Shown piece by piece: positions 27,114-33,849 of a stretch of DNA of 33,849 bases. Made by a program: the position numbers and the translations under genes. This DNA comes from an uncultured Thermomicrobiales bacterium (GTDB taxonomy: Bacteria > Chloroflexota > Chloroflexia > Thermomicrobiales > UBA6265), in assembly GCA_902806405.1 (NCBI GenBank), contig CADCWL010000072.1:1-33849 (forward strand). The letters are read 5' to 3'. Within the stretch, counting starts at the first letter, position 1, and every line of letters begins with the position of its first letter. The notes under the pieces are model-generated. The model was given only the letters and a program-made list of their open reading frames with translations, ran no database searches and was not told the origin of the DNA.

Positions 27114-28424
27114 CTACCGAGTCGGAACCGGCGCGTCGAGCGCCACCAGATCGTCGTACGTCTCGCGGCGACGCAGGAGGCGGACTTGCCCGTCCCGGAC
27201 ACCGACCACCGCGGGTCGCGGCGCCAGGTTGTAGTTGCTCGCCATCGCCAGGCAGTATGCGCCGGCCATCGGTACGGCCAGGAGATCCTCCGGTTCAAGG
27301 CGAGGGAGCGCGACCTCGTCGATCAGAATGTCTCCCGACTCGCAGAACCTGCCGGCGATGGTGACGGTCTCCAGCGGCCCCAGCGGGGCTCGGTTCGCAA
27401 TCGACGCGGTGTACCGGGCTCCATAGAGCGACGGCCGGATGTTGTCACCCATCCCCCCGTCGACCGACACGTAGGTGCGAGCGCCGGGTATCTCCTTGCG
27501 CGCTCCGACGCGGTAGACGGCAATGCCCGCGGGACCGATGATCGCCCGGCCCGGCTCGACGACGAGCTCGGGAGCGGGGAGACCCCGGGACGCGCACCCA
27601 CGGTGGAGCGCGTCGGCCGCGTTCCGCGCCCACTCCTCGATCGACGCGTCGTCCCCATCCGCCGAGTCGCTCACCCCGAACCCCCCGCCTGGGCTGAGCA
27701 CCTCCGGCACCAGGCCGTGCCGGTCCCTCACCGAGGCCGCGAGATCGAGCATCGAGTCGATGGTTCGCCGGACCAGACCGGGGTCGAGAACCTGAGAACC
27801 GACGTGGGCGTGGTAGCCGACCAGTGCCAATCCCGGGGTGGACACGATGCGGTCCACCGTCGCCATGGCCGCGCCGGTGGCCACGGCCACCCCGAACTTG
27901 GAATCGAGGGCCCCGGTCAGCATCTTCGCGTGGGTGGCCACGTCGACGCCCGGGTTCAGCCGCAGCAAAACCCGCAGTGGTGCGGACACTCCCTCTGTCA
28001 AGCGCCGTAGGAGGTCCACCTCCCGGTCGTTATCGATCGCGATCAGCCCGACGCCGGCGGCGACCGCCTCCGCCAGCTCGGCGGCGCTCTTGTTGTTGCC
28101 GTGGAACGTCATGGACTCGGGCGGTACCCCGCCCGCCTGCCCCACGTAGAGCTCGCCCCCCGAGACGACATCCAGCCCCACGCCTTCCTCCCACAGCAGG
28201 GCCGCGACGGTGGGCGAGAGATACGCCTTCGCCGCGTACACCACGCGAGACCTGGTATACGCCTCCTGGAAGAGGCCCCGAATCCGGCGTGCGCGTCCCC
28301 GCAGGTCCTCTTCGTCGATGACGTACAGGGGAGTTCCGAAGCGGTCGGCAAGCGAGGCGACGGCGATACCACCGATCGTCAACTCTCCCTGTTCCGTCCT
28401 TTGCGTCGTGACCGACCAGGGCAA
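27114..28424 (-). CDS. lysA: Diaminopimelate decarboxylase
   Basis: The 436-residue fold-type III PLP enzyme converts meso-diaminopimelate to lysine, the last step of that pathway. The PLP lysine is in AAKAYLSP (Lys66). Other landmarks are HVGSQ, the phosphate-binding GGGFG, EPGRAIIGPAG, GGMGDNIRPSLYG and the active-site CESGDIL from the partner subunit. The TTG at 28424 is chosen because a very strong site (GAGGGAGGGAG) ends two bases before it; GTG codons at 28472 and 28466 are in frame but lie before or at the predicted transcription start. The gene is divergent from the ABC-F unit. Confidence 0.93.
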   Translation of the reverse strand: MPWSVTTQRTEQGELTIGGIAVASLADRFGTPLYVIDEEDLRGRARRIRGLFQEAYTRSRVVYAAKAYLSPTVAALLWEEGVGLDVVSGGELYVGQAGGVPPESMTFHGNNKSAAELAEAVAAGVGLIAIDNDREVDLLRRLTEGVSAPLRVLLRLNPGVDVATHAKMLTGALDSKFGVAVATGAAMATVDRIVSTPGLALVGYHAHVGSQVLDPGLVRRTIDSMLDLAASVRDRHGLVPEVLSPGGGFGVSDSADGDDASIEEWARNAADALHRGCASRGLPAPELVVEPGRAIIGPAGIAVYRVGARKEIPGARTYVSVDGGMGDNIRPSLYGARYTASIANRAPLGPLETVTIAGRFCESGDILIDEVALPRLEPEDLLAVPMAGAYCLAMASNYNLAPRPAVVGVRDGQVRLLRRRETYDDLVALDAPVPTR

Positions 28425-28472
28425 GGCTCCCTCCCTCTCCCGGCCTCGCTCAAGGAGCGAAACCACCTGCAC

Positions 28473-28502
28473 AGTGTACGTACATCATTGACGCGGCTGC
28501 AA
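28473..28502 (-). promoter_or_regulatory. lysA promoter
   Basis: On the minus strand TTGCAG (28502-28497) and TACACT (28478-28473) are separated by 18 bases. The predicted transcription start is near 28466, leaving about 40 bases before TTG 28424 and its strong ribosome binding site. Confidence 0.5.
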
Positions 28503-28577
28503 CGGAGTGCAACGCGAAAGGCGCCGTTCCCAGACTTCGCCGGTGGCGTGCCCGGTCGTCGTCCCGCCGTCGACGGC

Positions 28578-28583
28578 TATACT
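28578..28583 (+). promoter_or_regulatory. -10 element TATACT before leader ORF and ABC-F
   Basis: TATACT ends six bases before an ATG at 28590, the same spacing as the TATAAT before uvrC. Transcription would begin at or next to that ATG. No clear -35 hexamer is seen. Confidence 0.45.
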
Positions 28584-28589
28584 CCGGCT

Positions 28590-28661
28590 ATGCGTCTCAC
28601 GCCGCCGATCCGAAGCGGCGGTCCAGGCGCGGCCCCGTCAACGGTCGAAACCCAAGGATAG
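28590..28661 (+). CDS. Putative 23-aa leader peptide upstream of ABC-F gene
   Basis: A 24-codon frame, ATG to TAG, starts right after a TATACT box and ends eight bases before the ABC-F ATG. Its last codons, CAA GGA TAG, contain the AAGGA sequence that is the only plausible ribosome binding site for the ABC-F gene. The frame also contains a 6-bp hairpin, CCGCCG with CGGCGG. The peptide (MRLTPPIRSGG...) has a consecutive proline pair. Some ABC-F genes are controlled by translated leaders, so this could be an attenuator; chance cannot be excluded for so short a frame. Confidence 0.4.
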   Translation: MRLTPPIRSGGPGAAPSTVETQG

Positions 28662-28669
28662 CGTTCCCG

Positions 28670-30610
28670 ATGGCGTCCCCGACGATCCTCAGCGTAACGG
28701 GCCTCGCGAAAGCGTACGGCTCCGAGTCGATCTTTGCCGACGTCTCTTTCCAGGTGGCGGAGCGGGAGCACGTCGCGCTCGTTGGCGTCAACGGCGCCGG
28801 TAAATCGACCCTTCTCCACATCATCGCCAGGACCGAACACGCCAACACCGGGACCGTCGTTCGCGCCGCGGGCGCCCGCGTCACCTACCTGCCCCAGGAG
28901 GCCCGCTTCTCCAGCGAGCGGAGCGTCCGCGACGAGGCGCGGCAGGCATTCCAGGCGACGCTCGAGGCGGCGGACCGGATGCGGGAGATCGAGCGGCGGA
29001 TGGGCGACGTCGGCAGCGACGAGCTCGATTCCTTGCTCGCGGAGTACGACCGGCTTCAGCAGCGCTTCGAGTCGCATGGCGGGTACGATCTGGAGCACCG
29101 CACGGACGAGGTGCTGATGGGGCTCGGCTTCGAGGAGGGCCAGTTCGACGAGCCGGTCAACCACCTCAGCGGAGGTCAGAAGACCCGCGTGGCGCTGGCC
29201 AAGGCGCTCCTGGCCGACCCGGACCTGCTGCTCCTCGACGAGCCAACGAACCACCTCGACCTCGAGATGCTCGAGTGGCTGGAAGGGTTCCTCCGGACCT
29301 GGTCCGGTGCCTGCCTCGTCGTCTCCCACGACCGCTACTTCCTCGACCGGGTCACTTCCCGCACGCTCGACCTCTCATTCGGGCGGTTGGAGGACTATCC
29401 CGCCCCCTACTCCCGCTACCTGGTTTTGCGCGAGGAACGCCTGGCCCGGCGGCGCCAGGAGTACGACGAGCAGCAGGCCTTCATCGCCCGCACCGAAGAG
29501 TTCATCCGCAAGTACAAGGCAGGCCAGCGATCCAAGGAGGCACGCGGCCGCCAAACCCGTCTCGAGCGGTTGGAGCGGCTCGATCGACCGCAGGAGCACG
29601 AGGCGCTGTCGCTGCGGATCAATCCCGCCGTGCGGAGCGGGAGGGAGGTTCTCACCCTCTCGCCACTCCGGATCGGCTACACCACGCAGGAGGGTTCGTA
29701 CGAGCTGCTGCGGACGCCCGAGCTCCAGATCGAACGGGGCGAGCGCGTCGGCCTGATCGGCCCGAACGGAGCCGGCAAGACGACGCTGCTGCGGACGCTC
29801 ACCGGCGAGATCCCTCAGCTGAAGGGCCGCTTCTCCTTCGGCGTGAACGTCAAGGTCGGCTACTACGCTCAGGGCCACGAGAGTTTGCCGATGGCGGGAA
29901 CCGCGCTCTCGGTGGTCCTCGCGGCACAGCCGATGGGGGAAGAAGCGGCGCGGACTTACCTCGGCCGGTTCCTGTTCAGCAACGACGACGTCTTCAAGCG
30001 CGTCGAGTCTCTTTCCGGCGGCGAGCGCTCTCGGCTGGCGCTCTCCGTTTTGCTCCTCCAGCAGGCCAACCTGCTGATCCTCGACGAGCCGACGAACCAC
30101 CTCGACATCCAGACACGGGAGACGCTGGAGGGGATGCTGACCGGCTTCGACGGCACGATCCTCTTCGTCTCCCACGACCGGTTCTTCATCGATCGGATGG
30201 CGACCCGGATCTGGGCCGTCGAAGACGGGACCGTCTCGTCGTTCCTCGGCAACTACACGGACTACCAGCGCAAGCTTGGCCGCCGATCGGATGCGGTCAC
30301 AAAGGAAGCAAACGCGACCGGGCCCACCGTGAAAGACACCGAAGCGCAGCTCCTCGTTCGACGACGGTCGGCAGACGTCTCCGCTCAGGTCGTGAAGTCT
30401 CTGGCGCAGGTAGAGCGGGACGTAGCTCGGCTCGAAGGGAAGCTCAACGAGCTGAGCGACGCGCTGACCGTCGCCGGAATCGATTCTGACAGCGCCGCCG
30501 TCGCCCGCCTCGGCGCGGAGTACGAGCGGACGCAAACGGAGCTGGACGCGGCCTACGCGCTGTGGGAATCGTTGACGGCACAGGCCGAACCGGCCGCCTC
30601 CGCCGTCTGA
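28670..30610 (+). CDS. ABC-F family ribosomal ATPase
   Basis: The 646-residue protein has two ABC ATPase domains and no membrane segment, as in ABC-F factors that act on the ribosomal E site. Domain 1 has Walker A GVNGAGKS (39-46), signature LSGGQ (166-170) and DEPTNHLD (190-197). The charged linker at about 240-315 is the P-site tRNA interaction motif. Domain 2 has GPNGAGKT (364-371), LSGGE (448-452) and another DEPTNHLD. A C-terminal coiled coil of about 70 residues (VERDVARLEGKLNELSDAL) resembles that of Uup/YfmR-type members. The ATG at 28670 has AAGGA at 28654-28658. Whether it gives antibiotic protection or is housekeeping is not decidable. Confidence 0.93.
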   Translation: MASPTILSVTGLAKAYGSESIFADVSFQVAEREHVALVGVNGAGKSTLLHIIARTEHANTGTVVRAAGARVTYLPQEARFSSERSVRDEARQAFQATLEAADRMREIERRMGDVGSDELDSLLAEYDRLQQRFESHGGYDLEHRTDEVLMGLGFEEGQFDEPVNHLSGGQKTRVALAKALLADPDLLLLDEPTNHLDLEMLEWLEGFLRTWSGACLVVSHDRYFLDRVTSRTLDLSFGRLEDYPAPYSRYLVLREERLARRRQEYDEQQAFIARTEEFIRKYKAGQRSKEARGRQTRLERLERLDRPQEHEALSLRINPAVRSGREVLTLSPLRIGYTTQEGSYELLRTPELQIERGERVGLIGPNGAGKTTLLRTLTGEIPQLKGRFSFGVNVKVGYYAQGHESLPMAGTALSVVLAAQPMGEEAARTYLGRFLFSNDDVFKRVESLSGGERSRLALSVLLLQQANLLILDEPTNHLDIQTRETLEGMLTGFDGTILFVSHDRFFIDRMATRIWAVEDGTVSSFLGNYTDYQRKLGRRSDAVTKEANATGPTVKDTEAQLLVRRRSADVSAQVVKSLAQVERDVARLEGKLNELSDALTVAGIDSDSAAVARLGAEYERTQTELDAAYALWESLTAQAEPAASAV

Positions 30611-30622
30611 CGGGTCCGGGGA

Positions 30623-31291
30623 GTGACGCGCCCGTTCCTGCTGGGCCTGACCGGGAACATCGCCTGCGGCAAGAGCACCGTGGCCGGGATGCTGGTGCAG
30701 CACGGCGCAACCGCGATCGACGCGGACCGGGTGTACCACGACTTGATCGTCCCCGGCGCGCCGCTCTGGCACGAGATCCGGCGTCGCTTCGGGGACGGCG
30801 TCGTCGCGGGCGACGGGACGATCGACCGTCCCTCGCTCGCGCGCACGGTCTTCGGCGATGCGGCGGCGCTCTCCGACCTCGATCGCTTGACCCACGCGCC
30901 AATCCTGGCAGAGCTTCGTCGCCGGGTGGCGGCGACCGAAGCGCAGCTGGTCGTCGTCGATGCCGTGAAGCTGTTCGAGAGCGGCTATGCGGCGGAGTGC
31001 GACGCCGTCTGGGTCGTCACGTGCCGGGAGGACCGTGAGGTCGAGCGACTCATGGCGCGCAGCAACCTGACTCGACACGCCGCGGAGCGGCGAGTCGCCG
31101 CCCAGCCTCCGCTCGGGGTCAAGATCGAGCACGCCGACGCAGTCATCGGGAACGACGGTACCCTCGACGAGACACGAGCCCAGGTGGAGCGCGCACTGGA
31201 AAGGCTCAGGCGGGATCGACAATTTGACAGCACGAGCGAACCGGAGTCCAATGGCGCCCGTTATCGCCCAGGTCCGGCAAAGGACAACTAG
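30623..31291 (+). CDS. coaE: Dephospho-CoA kinase
   Basis: The 222-residue P-loop kinase phosphorylates dephospho-CoA in the last step of CoA synthesis. The start is GTG 30623, 12 bases after the ABC-F stop, with CCGGGGA before it. The P-loop GLTGNIACGKST spans 8-19. DADRVYHDLIVPG, the RPSLARTVFGD motif, THAPI and the VVDAVKLFESGY segment follow in family order. The C-terminal 20 residues are polar and extend past the fold. The stop precedes the selenoprotein candidate by a single base, so the two are probably read as one operon. Confidence 0.95.
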   Translation: MTRPFLLGLTGNIACGKSTVAGMLVQHGATAIDADRVYHDLIVPGAPLWHEIRRRFGDGVVAGDGTIDRPSLARTVFGDAAALSDLDRLTHAPILAELRRRVAATEAQLVVVDAVKLFESGYAAECDAVWVVTCREDREVERLMARSNLTRHAAERRVAAQPPLGVKIEHADAVIGNDGTLDETRAQVERALERLRRDRQFDSTSEPESNGARYRPGPAKDN

Positions 31292-31292
31292 C

Positions 31293-31919
31293 GTGCGCGA
31301 CGATTACGTCTTCGACGTCTTCTACGACTACGGCTGACCCTTCGTCCACAGCGCAGCGGTCTGGCTGCGCGACGTGCAACAGCACCTCGGAGAACGGCTC
31401 CGCGTCAACTGGCGCTTCTTTCCACTCGAACAGGTGAACTCGGCCGAAGGCCCGGAGTGGAAGCTCTGGGAGCAGCCCGACAGCCATCGGAGCCGGGGGC
31501 GTCCGGCCTTTCAGGCGGCGATTGCCGCCAGACGCCAGGGCGACGCTGCATTTGAGCGGTTCCACTTCGCGCTCCTCCGCGCCCGCCACGAGGAGAACAA
31601 GGACCACGGCCGACGCAAGGTCTTGCTCGAGGTCGCGGAACAGGTCGGGCTCGATCGGGAACGCTTCGAGCGCGATCTGGACGATCGCTCTCTCTTGCCG
31701 CAGATCGGCGAGGATTACGAGCAGGGGCGGAACGTCGTCGGTGCCTTCGGCACCCCAACGTTCGTCTTCCCGAACGGCGAGGCGGCCTATCTCAAGCTGC
31801 TCCCCCCACCCCCGCCGAGCGAGACCATGAGTGTCTTCGAGCAGTTCGTGAGTCTGGGACGCGAGCGCCCTTACGTGCTGGAGTTGAAGCGCCCCCAGCG
31901 GCCGGACCCGGCTACGTAG
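31293..31919 (+). CDS. DsbA/FrnE-like thioredoxin-fold protein, candidate selenoprotein (in-frame UGA at codon 15)
   Basis: GTG 31293 follows AAAGGA (31279-31284), one base after the coaE stop. The first strand reads VFDVFYDYG, then TGA at 31335-31337, then [10 protein letters not shown]; the frame continues to TAG at 31919 (208 residues). DsbA-family proteins carry the first active-site cysteine exactly here (D-x-x-CP-x-x). The rest is a normal DsbA/FrnE-like protein: [12 protein letters not shown], a helical insertion, [27 protein letters not shown], and the cis-proline loop FGTPTF (Pro155). The second active-site position is valine and no cysteine codon exists anywhere, so Sec15 would be the only redox centre. 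A SECIS-like hairpin lies just downstream of the TGA. ATG 31251 is an alternative in-frame start. A nonsense mutation remains possible. Confidence 0.8.
31347..31376 (+). promoter_or_regulatory. Bacterial SECIS-like element
   Basis: GCGCAGC (31351-31357) pairs perfectly with GCTGCGC (31364-31370), enclosing the loop GGTCTG. CAC (31347-31349) can pair with GTG (31374-31376) below an asymmetric internal loop. The loop starts 20 bases after the TGA, within the range known for bacterial SECIS elements, and begins with GG. The loop matches the GGUCUG core seen in the E. coli fdhF SECIS. The TGA is followed by C, a weak termination context. Confidence 0.75.
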
Positions 31920-31931
31920 TGGACAATGCCA

Positions 31932-31967
31932 GAGGCGAGGACGGACGTGGCAGTCCGTCCTCGCCTC
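31932..31967 (+). terminator. Perfect 15-bp hairpin after the selenoprotein candidate
   Basis: The arm GAGGCGAGGACGGAC (31932-31946) is matched exactly by GTCCGTCCTCGCCTC (31953-31967), with the loop GTGGCA. It begins 12 bases after the TAG of the DsbA-like gene and lacks a T-run. Its position between one operon's end and a new -10 box suggests a U-less terminator. Confidence 0.65.
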
Positions 31968-31984
31968 CGGCGTCAATTCTGCCG

Positions 31985-31990
31985 TACACT
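31985..31990 (+). promoter_or_regulatory. -10 element TACACT; leaderless first mutY
   Basis: TACACT ends seven bases before ATG 31998, which has no Shine-Dalgarno sequence upstream. Transcription would begin at or beside the ATG, as for uvrC. No good -35 hexamer is seen; the -35 region coincides with the right arm of the terminator hairpin. Confidence 0.45.
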
Positions 31991-31997
31991 TGTTCGT

Positions 31998-33020
31998 ATG
32001 ACGTCTGAGGACTCCCTGGCAGCGCAGACTGCGCCGGGCAACGAGGATCTGGACTCGCCCAGATTCGCGCGCGTGCAGGGCAAGCTTCTGCATTGGTTCG
32101 GCGGGAATCGGCGCGACCTCCCCTGGCGCCGCTCCCGCGATCCCTACCAGATCCTCGTCTCCGAGGTGATGCTGCAGCAGACTCAGGTCGATCGTGTCCT
32201 GCCGTACTACCGGGCGTTCCTTGATCGGTTCCCCACGGCGGCGGCGTTGGCGGCCGCGCCGACGGCGGACGTGATCAGAACCTGGTCCGGCCTTGGCTAC
32301 AATCGGCGCGCGGTTAACCTGCAACGGACGGCCCGGTACGTGGTCGACGAGGAAGACGGCGTTTTCCCGCGAGATGTCGACGCGCTACGCAGGCTACCCG
32401 GCATCGGGCCCTACACCGCCGGCGCGATCGCCTGCTTCGCCTTCGAGCAAGATGTTGCGTTCATCGACACCAACATGCGCCGGGTGCTCCACCGGCTCTT
32501 TGTCGGCGTCGACGTGCCCGCCCCCCAAGTGCCCGACCGGACGGTGATCGCCATCGCGGAGCGCGCTCTTCCCCCTGGCCTCGGCTGGGACTGGAATCAG
32601 GGCTTGATAGAGTTCGGGGCGCTGCACTGCACCTCCCGTAAACCCGCCTGCGTGGTCTGCCCGCTGCAACCCGAGTGCCGCGCGTTTCCCGCTATTCAGG
32701 GCGTACTCGCGGCGGCCCGGGCCACGCCTCGCCCGCGTCGGGAGCCGGCGTTCGCAGGCTCGAACCGTTTCTATCGCGGGCGCATCATCGCCGCCCTGCG
32801 TGATCTCCCGGGCGGAGTCCAAAGCAGCGGCATCGATCTTCGCTCGCTTGGGCCACTGGTCCGTCCCGATTTTCGCGACGAGCATGTGCCGTGGCTCTCG
32901 TCGGTCATCGACGGCCTCGCCAGGGATGGACTGGCCCGCATTGCCGAGGAATGCCCCCCTTACGATGCCGGAACGGGCGAAGGCGGCGGCAGCGCTCGTG
33001 TGAAGGTTCGGCTCCCCTAG
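31998..33020 (+). CDS. mutY: A/G-specific adenine glycosylase (MutY), first of a tandem pair
   Basis: The 340-residue HhH-GPD glycosylase removes adenine mispaired with 8-oxoguanine. It shows SEVMLQQTQV with catalytic Glu56, GLGYNRRA with Tyr101, the hairpin LPGIGPYTAGAI, catalytic Asp157 in IDTNMRRV, and the [4Fe-4S] ligands Cys211, 218, 221 and 227 with the usual 6-2-5 spacing. In place of the C-terminal NUDIX-like domain there is a short SNRFYRGRIIAALRDLP...WLSSVIDGLARDG segment, like that of short actinobacterial MutY proteins. ATG 31998 is chosen for its -10 box; the frame is open to 31926 through the terminator hairpin. A second homologue starts two bases after its stop. Confidence 0.92.
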   Translation: MTSEDSLAAQTAPGNEDLDSPRFARVQGKLLHWFGGNRRDLPWRRSRDPYQILVSEVMLQQTQVDRVLPYYRAFLDRFPTAAALAAAPTADVIRTWSGLGYNRRAVNLQRTARYVVDEEDGVFPRDVDALRRLPGIGPYTAGAIACFAFEQDVAFIDTNMRRVLHRLFVGVDVPAPQVPDRTVIAIAERALPPGLGWDWNQGLIEFGALHCTSRKPACVVCPLQPECRAFPAIQGVLAAARATPRPRREPAFAGSNRFYRGRIIAALRDLPGGVQSSGIDLRSLGPLVRPDFRDEHVPWLSSVIDGLARDGLARIAEECPPYDAGTGEGGGSARVKVRLP

Positions 33021-33022
33021 CG

Positions 33023-33849
33023 ATGGGCAGGGCAGAAGACGCGATCGCGTCTGCAGCGGGCGCACCGATCGACACCGAGAAGGTGAGCGCGGTCCAAGCA
33101 GCCGTGCTTGCCTGGTTCGCCGAGAATCGCCGCGATCTTCCCTGGCGTCATACCCGCGACCCCTATCCGGTGCTCGTTTCCGAGGTGATGCTGCAGCAGA
33201 TCCAGGTGGCGCGGGCGATCCCCTTCTACCTCGCCTTCCTCAACCGCTTCCCAACCGTCCGTGACCTCGCGGCTGCGCCCCTCGCCGACGCGATTCGGGT
33301 CTGGGCGGATCTCGGCCGCTACAAACGTGTCGTCAGCCTGCACCGAACCGCCCGGATCATCGTCGCCGAGCACGGCGGGGTCGTTCCGCGCGAGATCGCG
33401 ACCCTCAGGCAGCTCCCCGGGATCGGACCCTACACCGCCGGGGCGATCGCCTGCTTTGCCTATGAGGAGCCGGTCGCCTTCGTCGACACGAACATGCGCC
33501 GGGTCCTCCAACGCCTATTCGTCGGGGTGACGGGCGATCGCTCCGCAGCCTCCGAGAAGCGGCTCCAGCATCTGGCGGAGGCCAGCGTCCCTCGCGACCG
33601 CGCCTGGGAGTGGAATCAGGGACTGATGGAGTTCGGGGCGCTCCATTGCACGGCGCGGCGACCCCGCTGCACCTCCTGCCCGGTGCAGGCGTACTGCGCG
33701 TCGTACCCGGAGATCGAGACCATACCGGCCGAGCAGCCCACGCGAACCGGCAACGTGCCTCCCTCCCGATACGAGGAATCGAACCGGTACCTCCGGGGAC
33801 GCGTTCTGGCCCGTTTGCGGGAGCATCCGGCCGAGGCGGAGGAGGGTGG
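33023..33849 (+). CDS. Second MutY-like adenine glycosylase, C-terminus beyond window
   Basis: This gene starts at ATG 33023, two bases after the first mutY, and is open to the window end (275 codons). It is clearly paralogous: EVMLQQIQV with Glu54, LPGIGPYTAGAIACFAY, catalytic Asp155 in VDTNMRRVL, WNQGLMEFGALHC, Fe-S cysteines 209, 216, 219 and 225, and the same ESNRYLRGRVLARLREHP segment. Two positions differ from the first copy and from MutY generally: LQQTQV is LQQIQV (Ile60), and the GLGY motif is DLGRY (96-100), moving the tyrosine by one. It keeps the catalytic acids, so it is probably active, perhaps on a different mispair. Confidence 0.88.
   Translation, partial: MGRAEDAIASAAGAPIDTEKVSAVQAAVLAWFAENRRDLPWRHTRDPYPVLVSEVMLQQIQVARAIPFYLAFLNRFPTVRDLAAAPLADAIRVWADLGRYKRVVSLHRTARIIVAEHGGVVPREIATLRQLPGIGPYTAGAIACFAYEEPVAFVDTNMRRVLQRLFVGVTGDRSAASEKRLQHLAEASVPRDRAWEWNQGLMEFGALHCTARRPRCTSCPVQAYCASYPEIETIPAEQPTRTGNVPPSRYEESNRYLRGRVLARLREHPAEAEEG

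Noticed and set aside
26139-28010. 623-codon plus-strand frame opposite rpoD and lysA
   Set aside because: It crosses two well-supported genes and their spacer; composition is that of a reverse-complement shadow.
29375-31222. 615-codon frame antisense to the ABC-F gene and coaE
   Set aside because: It is a shadow of two strongly supported genes and has no domain of its own.
31251-31292. ATG 31251 as start of the DsbA-like gene
   Set aside because: It is in frame, but adds 14 residues not typical of the family and overlaps coaE; AAAGGA before GTG 31293 is stronger. It remains a minor alternative.
31374-31919. Separate 181-residue protein starting at GTG 31374
   Set aside because: It begins in the middle of the first DsbA helix, lacks the first strand and active site, has no ribosome binding site, and its frame continues upstream through TGA to a strong start at 31293.
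1-33849. Mobile elements, CRISPR arrays, rRNA, tRNA genes
   Set aside because: No transposase or integrase, spaced direct repeats, or structured RNA gene was seen on either strand.

Overview
The window is GC-rich, gene-dense bacterial chromosome with no plasmid, phage or insertion-sequence signature. The gene set (primary sigma factor, Obg, UvrC, RarA, RNase PH, Cmk, LysA, CoaE, ABC-F) is core chromosomal. Two neighbouring YYY-family membrane proteins (a family reported mainly from Chloroflexota and Archaea), short Actinobacteria-like MutY proteins, and frequent GTG/TTG starts suggest a Chloroflexota member, possibly Thermomicrobia/Sphaerobacter-like. That placement is inference.

Layout. 1-5561 (minus): two large polytopic membrane proteins, a YYY protein cut by the window edge and a GT39-YYY fusion. 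5723-7095 (plus): fmt and a 71-aa unknown. 7118-10445 (minus): AlkA-like glycosylase, PAP2/Aur1-like membrane enzyme, secreted alpha/beta hydrolase. 10672-18473 (plus): DUF362-like protein, BI-1 protein, then a run of uvrC, tsaC-like, membrane protein, 61-aa coiled-coil protein, rarA and rph. 18470-20289 (minus): a HisC-like protein lacking the PLP lysine, and a metallophosphoesterase. 20562-23585 (plus): an rluB-like gene with a very long basic tail, cmk and plsC, all overlapping. 23672-28424 (minus): obgE, rpoD, lysA. 28590-33849 (plus): putative leader peptide, ABC-F, coaE, a DsbA-fold protein with an in-frame UGA, and two tandem MutY homologues, the second cut by the window edge.

The most striking observation is at 31293-31919. 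A DsbA/FrnE-like gene carries TGA exactly where the first active-site cysteine should be. A 7-bp hairpin with a GGUCUG loop lies 13 nt downstream of it, and its loop starts 20 nt downstream. This fits the bacterial SECIS pattern and resembles the E. coli fdhF element. The gene has a strong Shine-Dalgarno site, no other cysteine codons and an intact downstream frame, so it is a credible selenoprotein that an ordinary gene caller would truncate. No selenocysteine machinery is encoded in this window.

Other points of interest are the lysine-less aminotransferase homologue, the diverged tandem MutY pair, a possible leader peptide whose last codons form the ABC-F ribosome binding site, several probable leaderless or near-leaderless starts, and several clear inverted repeats. 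Several DNA-repair genes (alkA-like, uvrC, rarA, two mutY) lie in the window but in separate transcription units.
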